DNA of 8,990 bases from Oscillospiraceae bacterium (lineage in GTDB: Bacteria; Bacillota; Clostridia; Oscillospirales; Oscillospiraceae): positions 1 to 8,990 of the forward strand of contig JAEDJB010000075.1 of assembly GCA_016296565.1 (NCBI GenBank), given 5' to 3'. Shown piece after piece: positions 1 to 5,749 of this stretch. The position numbers were made by a program, and so were the translations under genes. Under the pieces are notes generated by a model. It was given only the letters and a program-made list of their open reading frames with translations. It was not told where the DNA came from and did no database searches. Position 1 is the stretch's first letter; every line of letters begins with the position of its first letter.

Positions 1-1
1 C

Positions 2-751
2 AACCACGTTGCGGATGGCCTCGGTGCAGGAGGCGGCGGTGTTGTCGGTGGGGATGTAAATCACGTCGCTGCCGTTGGCGGCGGCGGTGGCAACGGAAGC
101 CACGTCGTTGGAGTCGGAGAAGGCGTACTCAGTGCAGGTGTAACCCATCTCTTCCAGGATCGGCTTGATGGTCTCGATCTGGTAAGCGGAGTTGGGCTCA
201 GCGGAGCAGTACAGCAGGCCAACGTTCTCAGCGTCGGGGAAGAGCTCGTTCAGCATTTCAGCCTGGCCGTCCAGAGGAGCCAGGTCGGTGGTGCCGGAGA
301 TGTTGGTGCCGGTGGTGCCGGTCCAGTCGTCCATGCCCAGAGCGGTGGCATAGTCGGTGACGGAGGTGCCCAGGATGGGAATGTCAGCGGTGCCGGCCTG
401 CGCAGCCTGGAGAGCTGCGGTGGCGTTGGCCATGATCAGGTCAACCTCGGAGGACACAAAGCCGTTGATGATGGTGGTGCAGTTGGCAGACTCGCCGGAG
501 GCGTTCTGGCTGTCGAACTCCACGGTGCCGCCGTCGGCTTCCACCAGCTCGGTGAGCTTGTCCATGAAGCCCTGGGTGGCAGCGTCCAGAGCAGCGTGCT
601 GGACCAGCTGGCAGATGCCGACCTTGTAGGAACCGGCAGCGCCCTCGGTGCCCTCGTCGGCGGGCTCGGTGGTTTCGGTCTGGCTGCCGCAGGCGGCCAG
701 GCTCAGGGCCATGACTCCGGCCAGGAGCACGGCAAGGAACTTCTTCTTCAT
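2..751 (-). CDS. ABC transporter substrate-binding lipoprotein, TrpX-like (3' end outside window)
   Basis: This is the extracytoplasmic binding component of an ABC importer of the PF04392 / TrpX type. The ATG at 751 is preceded by AGAAGG nine bases upstream. The first 250 codons are present and the reading frame continues past the left edge. A lipoprotein signal is clear: M-KKK at the N-terminus, a hydrophobic stretch at 5-20, and the lipobox L18-A19-A20-C21, so C21 should be lipidated and anchored on the outer face of the membrane. An acidic linker (about 22-41) precedes the first strand of the binding fold, YKVGICQLVQHAALD at 42-56. Further stretches typical of the family are NISGTTDLAP, LLYCSAEPNS and IYIPTDNTAAS. 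Relatives bind tryptophan, tyrosine or other small ligands, and the ligand cannot be told from this sequence. Permease and ATPase genes normally follow and would lie to the left of the window. The family call is firm; the substrate is open. Confidence 0.92.
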   Translation of the reverse strand, partial: MKKKFLAVLLAGVMALSLAACGSQTETTEPADEGTEGAAGSYKVGICQLVQHAALDAATQGFMDKLTELVEADGGTVEFDSQNASGESANCTTIINGFVSSEVDLIMANATAALQAAQAGTADIPILGTSVTDYATALGMDDWTGTTGTNISGTTDLAPLDGQAEMLNELFPDAENVGLLYCSAEPNSAYQIETIKPILEEMGYTCTEYAFSDSNDVASVATAAANGSDVIYIPTDNTAASCTEAIRNVV

Positions 752-815
752 AAAAAATAACCTTCTTTCGCAAAAGTTAAAATCCCGTCAATTCCTTTCG
801 AAAATCGACAGTCCA

Positions 816-844
816 ATCTTAACACTTTAAAGCAACAAGGTCAA
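816..844 (-). promoter_or_regulatory. Promoter of the substrate-binding protein gene
   Basis: Read on the minus strand, a -35 box TTGACC (839-844) is separated by exactly 17 bases from a -10 box TAAGAT (816-821). The -10 box is preceded by TGT, an extended -10. Transcription would start near 809, giving a leader of about 58 bases before the ATG at 751. This is a housekeeping sigma-A type promoter judged by eye. No operator was recognised. Confidence 0.7.
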
Positions 845-852
845 GGGGCCAA

Positions 853-1004
853 GGAGGTTTCTTCCCGATTTTTCTGGGAGAAAGAGGGCAATTTCCGGCA
901 GCTGGCCGGGAAAAATGGCCCATTGTCCCCGAAAGGGGACGCCGGAGAGAAAGTGGGGGGGAGAAAGGTGTACGTTTGCGTACACAAAACCGGGGTGTTT
1001 CCCC
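853..1004 (+). other. Hairpin-rich leader upstream of the phage-like gene
   Basis: The stretch between the divergent genes holds several consecutive inverted repeats. TTTCTTCCC pairs with GGGAGAAA around 858-884. TTTCCGGC pairs with GCCGGGAAA around 891-913. GTCCCC at 925-930 pairs with GGGGAC at 935-940 across a GAAA tetraloop. GTGTACG at 968-974 pairs perfectly with CGTACAC at 979-985. GGGG at 992-995 pairs with CCCC at 1001-1004. None is followed by a T-run, so they are not terminators as read on the plus strand. I found no convincing -35/-10 pair for the plus-strand gene. The region may be a structured 5' leader, and the 968-985 palindrome could also be a DNA operator. Their function is unknown. 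Confidence 0.5.
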
Positions 1005-1035
1005 AAGGGTAGAAACCAAAGAAAGGAGAACTACC

Positions 1036-1554
1036 ATGGCAAGCACCAACAAGACCACCCATTTGGACCTGAACCAGTGGATCGCCAGCGATCCGGTTCT
1101 GCGCAGCGACTTCAACATCGACAACAGCAAGATCGACGCGGCGGTGAACGCCCGCGCCCTGGTCCGGCTGGAGGGGGGCAGCCTCACGGCCGCGGCCAGC
1201 CAGATCAGCGTGAGCCTTACCGACTACGACCTGACCCAGTACATGGAGCTGCAGCTTTACGTCAGCCCGGTGACCTCCGCCAGCGCCTCTGCCACCCTGA
1301 GCGTCAATGGCACCACGGCGGTGACCCTGGGGTCCCTCACCGCGGAGGGCAGCCAGGGGCTCATCGTCCACCTGTGCCTGCTGCCCGGCGGGGTGGGGGG
1401 CTTCTGGTTTGCCCCCGGGGCTACCGGCACCAGCAGCGGCACCTTCCGGGTGACCAGCGTCACCGCCGCTGACCTGACCTCCCTCACCCTGGCCTGTGGC
1501 AGCGCCGCCTTCCAGAGTGGCACCGGCTGGGCGCTGTATGGGGTGAAGAAGTAA
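1036..1554 (+). CDS. Hypothetical protein with a phage-tail-like N-terminus
   Basis: A 172-residue protein of unknown function. The ATG at 1036 is chosen because AAAGGAGAA lies about six bases upstream; an in-frame ATG at 976 falls within the hairpin-rich leader and lacks a Shine-Dalgarno sequence. The N-terminus, with T-H-L-D-L-N-Q-W at 8-15 and then S-D-F-N-I-D-N-S-K-I-D-A-A-V, resembles the opening of many clostridial prophage tail or fibre proteins (pattern: LNQW, D-x-V-L-x-x-DFN-x-DN-x-KID). The rest is rich in Ser, Thr, Ala and Gly with alternating hydrophobic residues, suggesting beta structure and perhaps a small carbohydrate-binding or fibre-tip fold. There is no signal peptide or membrane segment. 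No other phage gene is visible nearby, so it may be a domesticated or stray phage-type gene. The coding call is strong; the phage relation is from memory of similar N-termini. Confidence 0.75.
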   Translation: MASTNKTTHLDLNQWIASDPVLRSDFNIDNSKIDAAVNARALVRLEGGSLTAAASQISVSLTDYDLTQYMELQLYVSPVTSASASATLSVNGTTAVTLGSLTAEGSQGLIVHLCLLPGGVGGFWFAPGATGTSSGTFRVTSVTAADLTSLTLACGSAAFQSGTGWALYGVKK

Positions 1555-1564
1555 CCACAGAGCA

Positions 1565-1610
1565 AAAACCCGCCAGAGCCTCCCAAAGTGGAATGGCTCT
1601 GGCGGGTTTT
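1565..1610. terminator. Bidirectional intrinsic terminator
   Basis: A perfect 16-base inverted repeat pairs 1565-1580 with 1595-1610 around a 14-base loop. The GC core is CCCGCCAGAGCC, with A-runs on the left and T-runs on the right (TTTTATTT). On the plus strand it ends the phage-like gene, 10 bases after its stop. On the minus strand it gives five T residues after the stem and can end the zinc-ribbon/RCC1 gene coming from the right. Confidence 0.93.
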
Positions 1611-1720
1611 ATTTAATCGTATTTGATCCGCGCGCGGCTGCCTCTCCTCTCCAGGGGAGCCAAGGGGTGGGAGGGTACCCGACCATTTCAGGCGCGCCCT
1701 GCCGGGCAGGCGAAACGCTG

Positions 1721-2701
1721 TTACCACAGCTTCCATCCGTCCACCTGGCACTGGCCGGACTCGTTGTCCCCCACGGCCAGAACGGTGCCGTCCTTCTGCA
1801 CCGCCGCGGTGTGGCGCTCTCCGGCGGCCACGAAGCGGATCTCCGCCCAGCCGGTTACGTCGCACTGGCCGTACTGGATATCCCCCGAGGCCACCACGGT
1901 GCCGTCGGTTTTGAGACCCACCGTGTGGAAGGGGCTCACGGCCACGGCGGCAATGTCCGTCCACTCGGTGACCCCGGGGGCGGCAAAGCCGTCGGCCTCC
2001 TGAATCCGGCCGTCCCGGCGCACGCCGATGGTGTGGATGTGGCCGGCGGCGATGGAGGCGATGCCCGTCCAGCTGTTCACGGCGCAGGCCCCAAAGAGCC
2101 CTTCCCCGGCGGCGATCACTGTGCCCTCCCGGGTCAGACCCAGGGTGTGGTCCATGCCGGCGGCCACGGCCACGATATTCTTCCAGTGGCCCAGATTGCA
2201 CTTGCCGGAGGTGTCCCGCCCGGCGGCCACCACGGTGCCGTCGGCCCGCAGGCCCACGGTGTGTCCGTCCCCGGCGGCCACGGATACAATGTCGGTCCAG
2301 TCGTCCACCTGGCACTGGCCGTAGCTCCGGTCCCCGGCGGTCACCACGGTGCCGTCCGCCCGGACGCCCACGGTGTGATATTTTCCGGCGGCCACGGCCA
2401 CGATGTCAGTCCAATCCGCCACGTCGCACTGGCCGAACTGGTTGTCTCCGGCGGCCAGAACGGTGCCGTCGGCCCGGAGAGCCACCGTGTGCAGCCGGCC
2501 GGCGCTGATCCCGCCCTTGGTCTTGGGGGTGCTCACCACCCGGGCGAGGGGAAGCTTTACGCCGCAGAGATCGCAGAACTTTGCCTGGTCCCGCAGAGTC
2601 TCGCCGCAGCTGGGGCAGATTTTTTCCACTTTGGTGCCGCACATGTCGCAGAACCGCGCCCCCTGGCGCAGCTCCACGCCGCAGGCTTTGCATCTGGCCA
2701 T
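1721..2701 (-). CDS. Double zinc ribbon protein with seven RCC1-type repeats
   Basis: A 326-residue protein. The ATG at 2701 is preferred because AGGAGG (2709-2714) lies seven bases upstream; an in-frame ATG at 2707 would be only one base from it. Residues 1-47 form two treble-clef-type zinc ribbons, with Cys pairs C4/C7 and C18/C21, then C29/C32 and C43/C46. After a linker (48-67), residues 68-326 are seven tandem repeats of 36-38 residues with the pattern HTVGLRADGTVVAAG-x5-GQC-x4-W-x-x-I-x-x-VAAG. This is the RCC1 / BLIP-II-like pattern that folds as a seven-bladed beta-propeller. Blade 5 is degenerate: it lacks the GQC motif and is two residues shorter. There is no signal peptide or membrane segment, so it is probably cytoplasmic. 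RCC1 propellers are protein-binding scaffolds; the partner is unknown. It is monocistronic between its own promoter and a terminator. Confidence 0.9.
   Translation of the reverse strand: MARCKACGVELRQGARFCDMCGTKVEKICPSCGETLRDQAKFCDLCGVKLPLARVVSTPKTKGGISAGRLHTVALRADGTVLAAGDNQFGQCDVADWTDIVAVAAGKYHTVGVRADGTVVTAGDRSYGQCQVDDWTDIVSVAAGDGHTVGLRADGTVVAAGRDTSGKCNLGHWKNIVAVAAGMDHTLGLTREGTVIAAGEGLFGACAVNSWTGIASIAAGHIHTIGVRRDGRIQEADGFAAPGVTEWTDIAAVAVSPFHTVGLKTDGTVVASGDIQYGQCDVTGWAEIRFVAAGERHTAAVQKDGTVLAVGDNESGQCQVDGWKLW
1724..2500 (-). repeat. Seven tandem RCC1-type repeats (propeller blades)
   Basis: Repeats start at residues 68, 106, 144, 182, 220, 256 and 294 of the encoded protein. Their lengths are 38, 38, 38, 38, 36, 38 and 33 residues. 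Six of the seven carry G-[QKA]-C at the same position; only the fifth lacks it. All seven have a Trp near position 28-30. The last repeat ends just after its Trp. At DNA level the repeats have diverged, so this is an old array rather than a recent expansion. Confidence 0.88.
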
Positions 2702-2741
2702 GGTCATTCCTCCTGTTTGCTCATAGTGGGGTAACAGTACC

Positions 2742-2770
2742 ATTATACCGGATGGACCGGGAGAAAACAA
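2742..2770 (-). promoter_or_regulatory. Promoter of the zinc-ribbon/RCC1 gene
   Basis: On the minus strand a consensus -10 box TATAAT (2742-2747) has a weaker -35 box TTGTTT (2765-2770) 17 bases upstream. A start near 2735 would give a leader of about 35 bases that contains the AGGAGG ribosome site. Confidence 0.65.
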
Positions 2771-2859
2771 GAGTTGGCTGGGGGGCAAACCTGACCCAGG
2801 AAAAAACAAACGCCAAATCAGGGACATTTTACACCTGGTCCGGCTGGAATATCTCCGCC

Positions 2860-2911
2860 CGTTCCGGCAATCATAAGGCCGGAACGACAAACCGTCGTTC
2901 GATTACAACGA
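2860..2911 (+). promoter_or_regulatory. Overlapping hairpins upstream of the spore protein gene
   Basis: A perfect 9-base inverted repeat (CGTTCCGGC at 2860-2868, GCCGGAACG at 2878-2886) shares bases with a perfect 7-base one (GAACGAC at 2882-2888, GTCGTTC at 2894-2900). A third 5-base pairing (TCGTT at 2895-2899, AACGA at 2907-2911) overlaps the second. The first and second cannot form at once. They lie 31-82 bases before the ATG at 2942. A sigma-G-like -10 motif CATnnTA (CATTTTA, 2825-2831) lies upstream, without a matching -35 at the usual distance. Whether this is leader structure or an operator is unknown. Confidence 0.5.
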
Positions 2912-2941
2912 AACCTGATCTCAAAAAGGAGAGAAAACGAT

Positions 2942-3175
2942 ATGGCAAGCAACAACTCTTCCTCCGGCAGCAAGAAGATCCTCGTTCCCGAGGCCCGCGC
3001 CGCTATGAACCAGTTCAAGATGGAAGCTGCCAACGAAGTGGGCGTCAACCTGAAGAAGGGCTACAACGGCTCCATGACCACCCGCGAGGCCGGCTCTATC
3101 GGCGGCCAGATGGTCAAGAAGATGATCCAGTCCTACGAGAGCAACCTGAGCAATTCCAGCGCCGGACAGGAGTAA
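2942..3175 (+). CDS. Alpha/beta-type small acid-soluble spore protein
   Basis: A 77-residue DNA-binding protein of the alpha/beta SASP family. In relatives these coat spore-core DNA during dormancy, protect it from UV and heat, and are degraded by the GPR protease on germination as an amino acid source. Two conserved blocks are visible. K-K-I-L-V-P-E-A-R-A-A-M-N-Q-F-K-M-E (11-28) is followed by A-A-N-E-V-G-V-N-L. The second block is R-E-A-G-S-I-G-G-Q-M-V-K-K-M-I (48-62). The GPR cleavage point should fall between E28 and A29; the residue after Glu is Ala, where Bacillus proteins usually have Ile or Phe. The Ser/Asn-rich ends (1-10 and 66-75) are likely disordered. AAGGAG lies about 10 bases before the ATG. 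Expression is expected in the forespore under sigma-G, but the promoter is not clear. It is monocistronic. Confidence 0.95.
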   Translation: MASNNSSSGSKKILVPEARAAMNQFKMEAANEVGVNLKKGYNGSMTTREAGSIGGQMVKKMIQSYESNLSNSSAGQE

Positions 3176-3270
3176 TCGGGTTCTCTGAACCGTCGGGATG
3201 AATCCGCCCGACAGCTCTCCCGGAGGGGGAGCCAGGAGTAGGATGCCCGAAAAAACCGGCGGTTAATCAA

Positions 3271-3308
3271 AAACAGGAAGGGGCAGCGGAGGCTGCTCCT
3301 TCCTGTTT
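3271..3308. terminator. Bidirectional intrinsic terminator
   Basis: A 17-base stem pairs 3271-3287 with 3292-3308 with a single G-U wobble around a four-base loop (GGAG). It ends in TTTCTTCTT on the plus strand and in five T residues on the minus strand. It serves the convergent spore protein gene and RNase J, whose stop lies only five bases away. Two weaker hairpins without T-runs (3192-3212 and 3214-3232) lie between the spore protein stop and this terminator. Confidence 0.92.
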
Positions 3309-3312
3309 CTTC

Positions 3313-4971
3313 TTATACTTCCATGATGACCGGCAGGATCATGGGGTTGCGCTTGGTCTTCTTGTACAGATACCGGGACATCTCGCCCTTCATGGCGGAC
3401 TTGATGGTGGCCCAGTCGCTGATGCTCCGGGCCTGGCAGACCTCCAGGGCCTCCAAAGCCACCTCCCGCAGCTCCTCCATGAGGCTCTCGGACTCCTTTA
3501 CGTAGACAAAGCCCCGGGTGATGATATCCGGGCCGGAGACCAGGTCCCCGGTCTCCCCGGACAGGGAGACCACCACCACGATCATGCCGTCCTGGGCCAG
3601 GTGGCGGCGGTCCCGCAGGACCACGCTGCCCACGTCGCCCACCCCGTAGCCGTCCACAAAGACCCGGCCGGAGGGGACGGTCCCCGCCAGCTGGGCGGAG
3701 TTGGGAGTCAGCTCGATGACCCGGCCCACGTCGCCGATGATGATGTTGTTCTCCGGAGTGCCCATCTCCTGGGCCACCCTGGCGTGGGTTTTCAGCATCC
3801 GCTGCTCCCCGTGGACGGGGATGAAGAACTTGGGCCGCACCAGGGCGTGGATGATTTTCAGCTCGTCCTGGCAGGCGTGGCCGGAGACATGGAGGGTGCC
3901 CATGTGCTCGTTGACCACTTCGGCATTTTTCCGGTAGAGCTCGTTGATGATGTTGTTGACCGAGTTTTCGTTGCCGGGGATGGCGGAGGCGGAGATGATC
4001 ACCCGGTCCCCGGGCTGGATCTCCACCTGCTTGTGGGTGGAGAAGGCGATGCGGAAGAGGGCGGACATGGCCTCGCCCTGGCTGCCGGTGGTGATGATAC
4101 AGACCTTGTCTCTGGGCAGGGACTTGATGTGGTTGATGTCCACCAGGATGCCGTCGGGGATTTCCGTGTACCCCAGCTCCGTGGCCACCCGGATAGAATT
4201 TTCCATGCTGCGGCCGGTGATGGCGACTTTTCGCCCGTAGCGGGCGGCCACCTGGATGATCTGCTGGATGCGGTCCACGTTGGAGGCGAAGGTGGTGACG
4301 ATGATCCGCTGGGTGCAGCCCTTGAAGAGGCCGTCAAAGCTGGCTCCCACCGTCCGCTCCGACCGGGTGTAGCCGGGGCGCTCCACGTTGGTGGAGTCGG
4401 CCAGCATGGCCAGCACCCCCTCCTTGCCCAGCTGCCCCAGGCGGGTGAGATCCATGATCTTGCCCTTGATGGGGGTGGGGTCGATCTTGAAGTCGCCGGT
4501 GTGGATCACCGTGCCCACGGGGCACTTGATGGCGAAGCTCACCGCGTCGGCAATGGAATGGTTGGCGTGAATGAACTCCACGGAGAACTTCCCCGCCCGG
4601 ATCACGTCCCCGGCCTCGCAGGTGACCAGCTTGGCGGTGTCCAGGAGCTTGTGCTCTTCCAGCTTCAGGCGGACCAGCCCCAGGGTCATGGGCGTGGCAT
4701 AAATGGGTGCATTAAAGGAACGCAGCACGTAGGGCAGCGCGCCGATGTGGTCCTCGTGGCCGTGGGTGAGAAAGATGCCCCGGATCTTGTCCTGGTGCTT
4801 GATGAGGTAGCTCACGTCAGGGATGACCACGTCGATGCCGTACATATCGTCGTCGGGGAAACCCATGCCCACGTCCACAACGATAATGTCGCCGCCGTAC
4901 TCATAGACGGTGAGATTCTTGCCGATCTCATTCAGGCCGCCCAGAGGGATGATTTTCAGTTTTTCTGCCAT
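3313..4971 (-). CDS. rnj: Ribonuclease J
   Basis: A 552-residue metallo-beta-lactamase / beta-CASP ribonuclease, close to the 555 residues of Bacillus RNase J1. Relatives act as 5'-3' exoribonucleases (and endonucleases) in mRNA turnover and in rRNA and small-RNA maturation, in the cytoplasm. The two-metal site is complete: H70-G-H72-E-D74-H75, H138 in HANHS, D160 in HTGDFKID, and H387 in PVHGE. Beta-CASP signatures are A-D-S-T-N at 191-195, T-T-G-S-Q-G-E at 294-300 and H-V-S-G-H-A at 361-366. The C-terminal domain (about 450-552) is present, so the protein is not truncated. The ATG at 4971 has GGAG five bases upstream. Only one copy is in the window, so assignment to J1 or J2 is not possible. 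The gene stands alone between a convergent terminator and a long divergent leader region. Confidence 0.97.
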   Translation of the reverse strand: MAEKLKIIPLGGLNEIGKNLTVYEYGGDIIVVDVGMGFPDDDMYGIDVVIPDVSYLIKHQDKIRGIFLTHGHEDHIGALPYVLRSFNAPIYATPMTLGLVRLKLEEHKLLDTAKLVTCEAGDVIRAGKFSVEFIHANHSIADAVSFAIKCPVGTVIHTGDFKIDPTPIKGKIMDLTRLGQLGKEGVLAMLADSTNVERPGYTRSERTVGASFDGLFKGCTQRIIVTTFASNVDRIQQIIQVAARYGRKVAITGRSMENSIRVATELGYTEIPDGILVDINHIKSLPRDKVCIITTGSQGEAMSALFRIAFSTHKQVEIQPGDRVIISASAIPGNENSVNNIINELYRKNAEVVNEHMGTLHVSGHACQDELKIIHALVRPKFFIPVHGEQRMLKTHARVAQEMGTPENNIIIGDVGRVIELTPNSAQLAGTVPSGRVFVDGYGVGDVGSVVLRDRRHLAQDGMIVVVVSLSGETGDLVSGPDIITRGFVYVKESESLMEELREVALEALEVCQARSISDWATIKSAMKGEMSRYLYKKTKRNPMILPVIMEV

Positions 4972-5326
4972 GGTTACTCCTTTTGTTCAAAGTTTCCTGG
5001 CCCAGACCAGTCCCTTTGCCCGCGGAAAGCAGAAAAATCCGCAGAGGAAGACGCGCCCGCTCACCCTGTCCCGCGGCGGGCTGCTCTCCCTTATGCTGCC
5101 GGCGGCAGGGAGATCTGTGCCTGATGGGGTTTATTTATGCCGCGAAGCGGCCCTTTTACAAAGCGGGCTGACACCTCCCGAGGGGGCCGCCCAAAAATTA
5201 TCTCATATAGTATAGCACCGTTTTGAGAAAAAGTATACATATTTTTCCCCGGCGCTGGGCTTTTGCCCGGGGATGTGGTAAGCTAAGGGCAAAGCAGTAA
5301 GAAAACGGCAGAAAGGCGGGAGAACC
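4972..5326. other. Gene-free region between divergent RNase J and ArsC-like genes
   Basis: No credible gene is seen in these 355 bases. An AT-rich island at 5196-5246 carries -10-like sequences on both strands (TATACT on the minus strand at 5209-5214; TATACA on the plus strand at 5234-5239), but no good -35 at the standard distance. If RNase J starts from this island, its mRNA leader is about 230 bases and is structured. Hairpins include CTGCC/GGCAG (5096-5108, flanked by TCTCC/GGAGA) and GCCGC-GAA-GCGGC (5139-5151). To the right, GGGC-TTTT-GCCC (5257-5268) sits inside CCCC/GGGG (5247-5250, 5269-5272), upstream of the ArsC-like gene. No known riboswitch class was recognised. Confidence 0.5.
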
Positions 5327-5659
5327 ATGAACATTCAGATTTTTGGCAAGGCCAAGTGCTTCGACACCAAAAAGGCCCAGCGCTACTTCAAGGAGCGCCG
5401 AATCAAGTTCCAATACATTGATCTGAGCAAATACGGCATCAGCAAGGGGGAACTGAACTCGGTGCTGCGGTCGGTGAAGCTGGAGGACCTGATCGACCCC
5501 AAGCACCCGGACGCGGCCCTGCTCCAGTACCTGGCCTACCCGGAGGCCAAGATCGAGAAGCTGCTGGAGGACCCCACCCTCCTGAAAACCCCCATCGTCC
5601 GCAACGGCAAGCAGGCCACCGTGGGCAGCCAGCCTGAGGTGTGGAAAACCTGGGAGTGA
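5327..5659 (+). CDS. ArsC/Spx-family thioredoxin-fold protein (arsenate reductase-like)
   Basis: A 110-residue cytoplasmic protein of the ArsC/Spx/YffB superfamily. The first strand and active-site loop are visible (N-I-Q-I-F-G-K-A-K-C11-F-D-T14), then K-K-A-Q-R-Y-F-K-E-R-R-I-K-F, and the typical second half with L-L-K-T-P89-I-V-R92-N-G-K and Q-P-E-V-W near the C-terminus. Only one Cys (C11) is present: the C-x-x-C of redox-sensing Spx is C-x-x-T here, so a disulfide switch of the Spx type cannot form. Biochemical arsenate reduction is not implied, and no arsenic resistance genes (arsB, arsR) are nearby. GGGAG lies four bases before the ATG. It may be a thiol-dependent reductase or an RNA-polymerase-binding paralogue. 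No clear terminator separates it from the next gene, only a weak GGGAG/CTCCC pairing over the stop codon. Confidence 0.85.
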   Translation: MNIQIFGKAKCFDTKKAQRYFKERRIKFQYIDLSKYGISKGELNSVLRSVKLEDLIDPKHPDAALLQYLAYPEAKIEKLLEDPTLLKTPIVRNGKQATVGSQPEVWKTWE

Positions 5660-5691
5660 CAAAATTGGTACCCTTCGGGGGAAACTCCCTC

Positions 5692-5720
5692 TTGCAAAAA
5701 TAGAACAAATGTTCTATAAT
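5692..5720 (+). promoter_or_regulatory. Promoter of the WYL regulator gene
   Basis: A -35 box TTGCAA (5692-5697) is followed after exactly 17 bases by a perfect -10 box TATAAT (5715-5720). Transcription would begin near 5727, about 23 bases before the ATG at 5750. The spacer is filled by a 16-base palindrome, so the promoter is almost certainly under repression. Confidence 0.85.
5701..5716. promoter_or_regulatory. LexA-type (SOS) operator candidate
   Basis: TAGAACAAATGTTCTA is a perfect palindrome with 7-base arms and a two-base centre. Its core GAAC-AAAT-GTTC fits the Gram-positive LexA/DinR consensus GAAC-RNRY-GTTC recalled from Bacillus subtilis; the outer C on each side is replaced. It occupies the -35/-10 spacer and the first two bases of the -10 box, so a bound protein would block RNA polymerase. 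The alternative is that it is the site of the WYL regulator itself (autoregulation). Confidence 0.7.
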
Positions 5721-5749
5721 GGTCCCAACAACACGAAGGAGGGACCACC

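Noticed and set aside
1257..2315. Minus-strand frame of 352 codons overlapping the phage-like gene and the RCC1 gene
   Set aside because: It is an Arg/Gly-rich frame-shifted shadow of the RCC1 gene that crosses a strong terminator and has no ribosome site.
1667..2734. Open frame of 355 codons on the plus strand, opposite the RCC1-type repeats
   Set aside because: It is the mirror image of a repeat protein. The repeated G-G-H/H-G-A strings are the antisense of the repeat codons.
2702..2890. N-terminal extension of the zinc-ribbon/RCC1 protein to an ATG at 2890
   Set aside because: The extension covers the TATAAT promoter and the AGGAGG site that fits the ATG at 2701, and it lies within the hairpins before the spore protein gene.
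3601..5124. Open frame of 507 codons on the plus strand, opposite RNase J
   Set aside because: It is the antisense of a certain RNase J gene in GC-rich DNA. Its product is a low-complexity His/Asp/Val/Gly string, and there is no matching ribosome site or domain.
5247..5272. GC-rich hairpin (CCCCGG...CCGGGG) as a possible terminator
   Set aside because: The T-run lies before the stem on the plus strand and appears as an A-run after it on the minus strand, so neither direction fits an intrinsic terminator.
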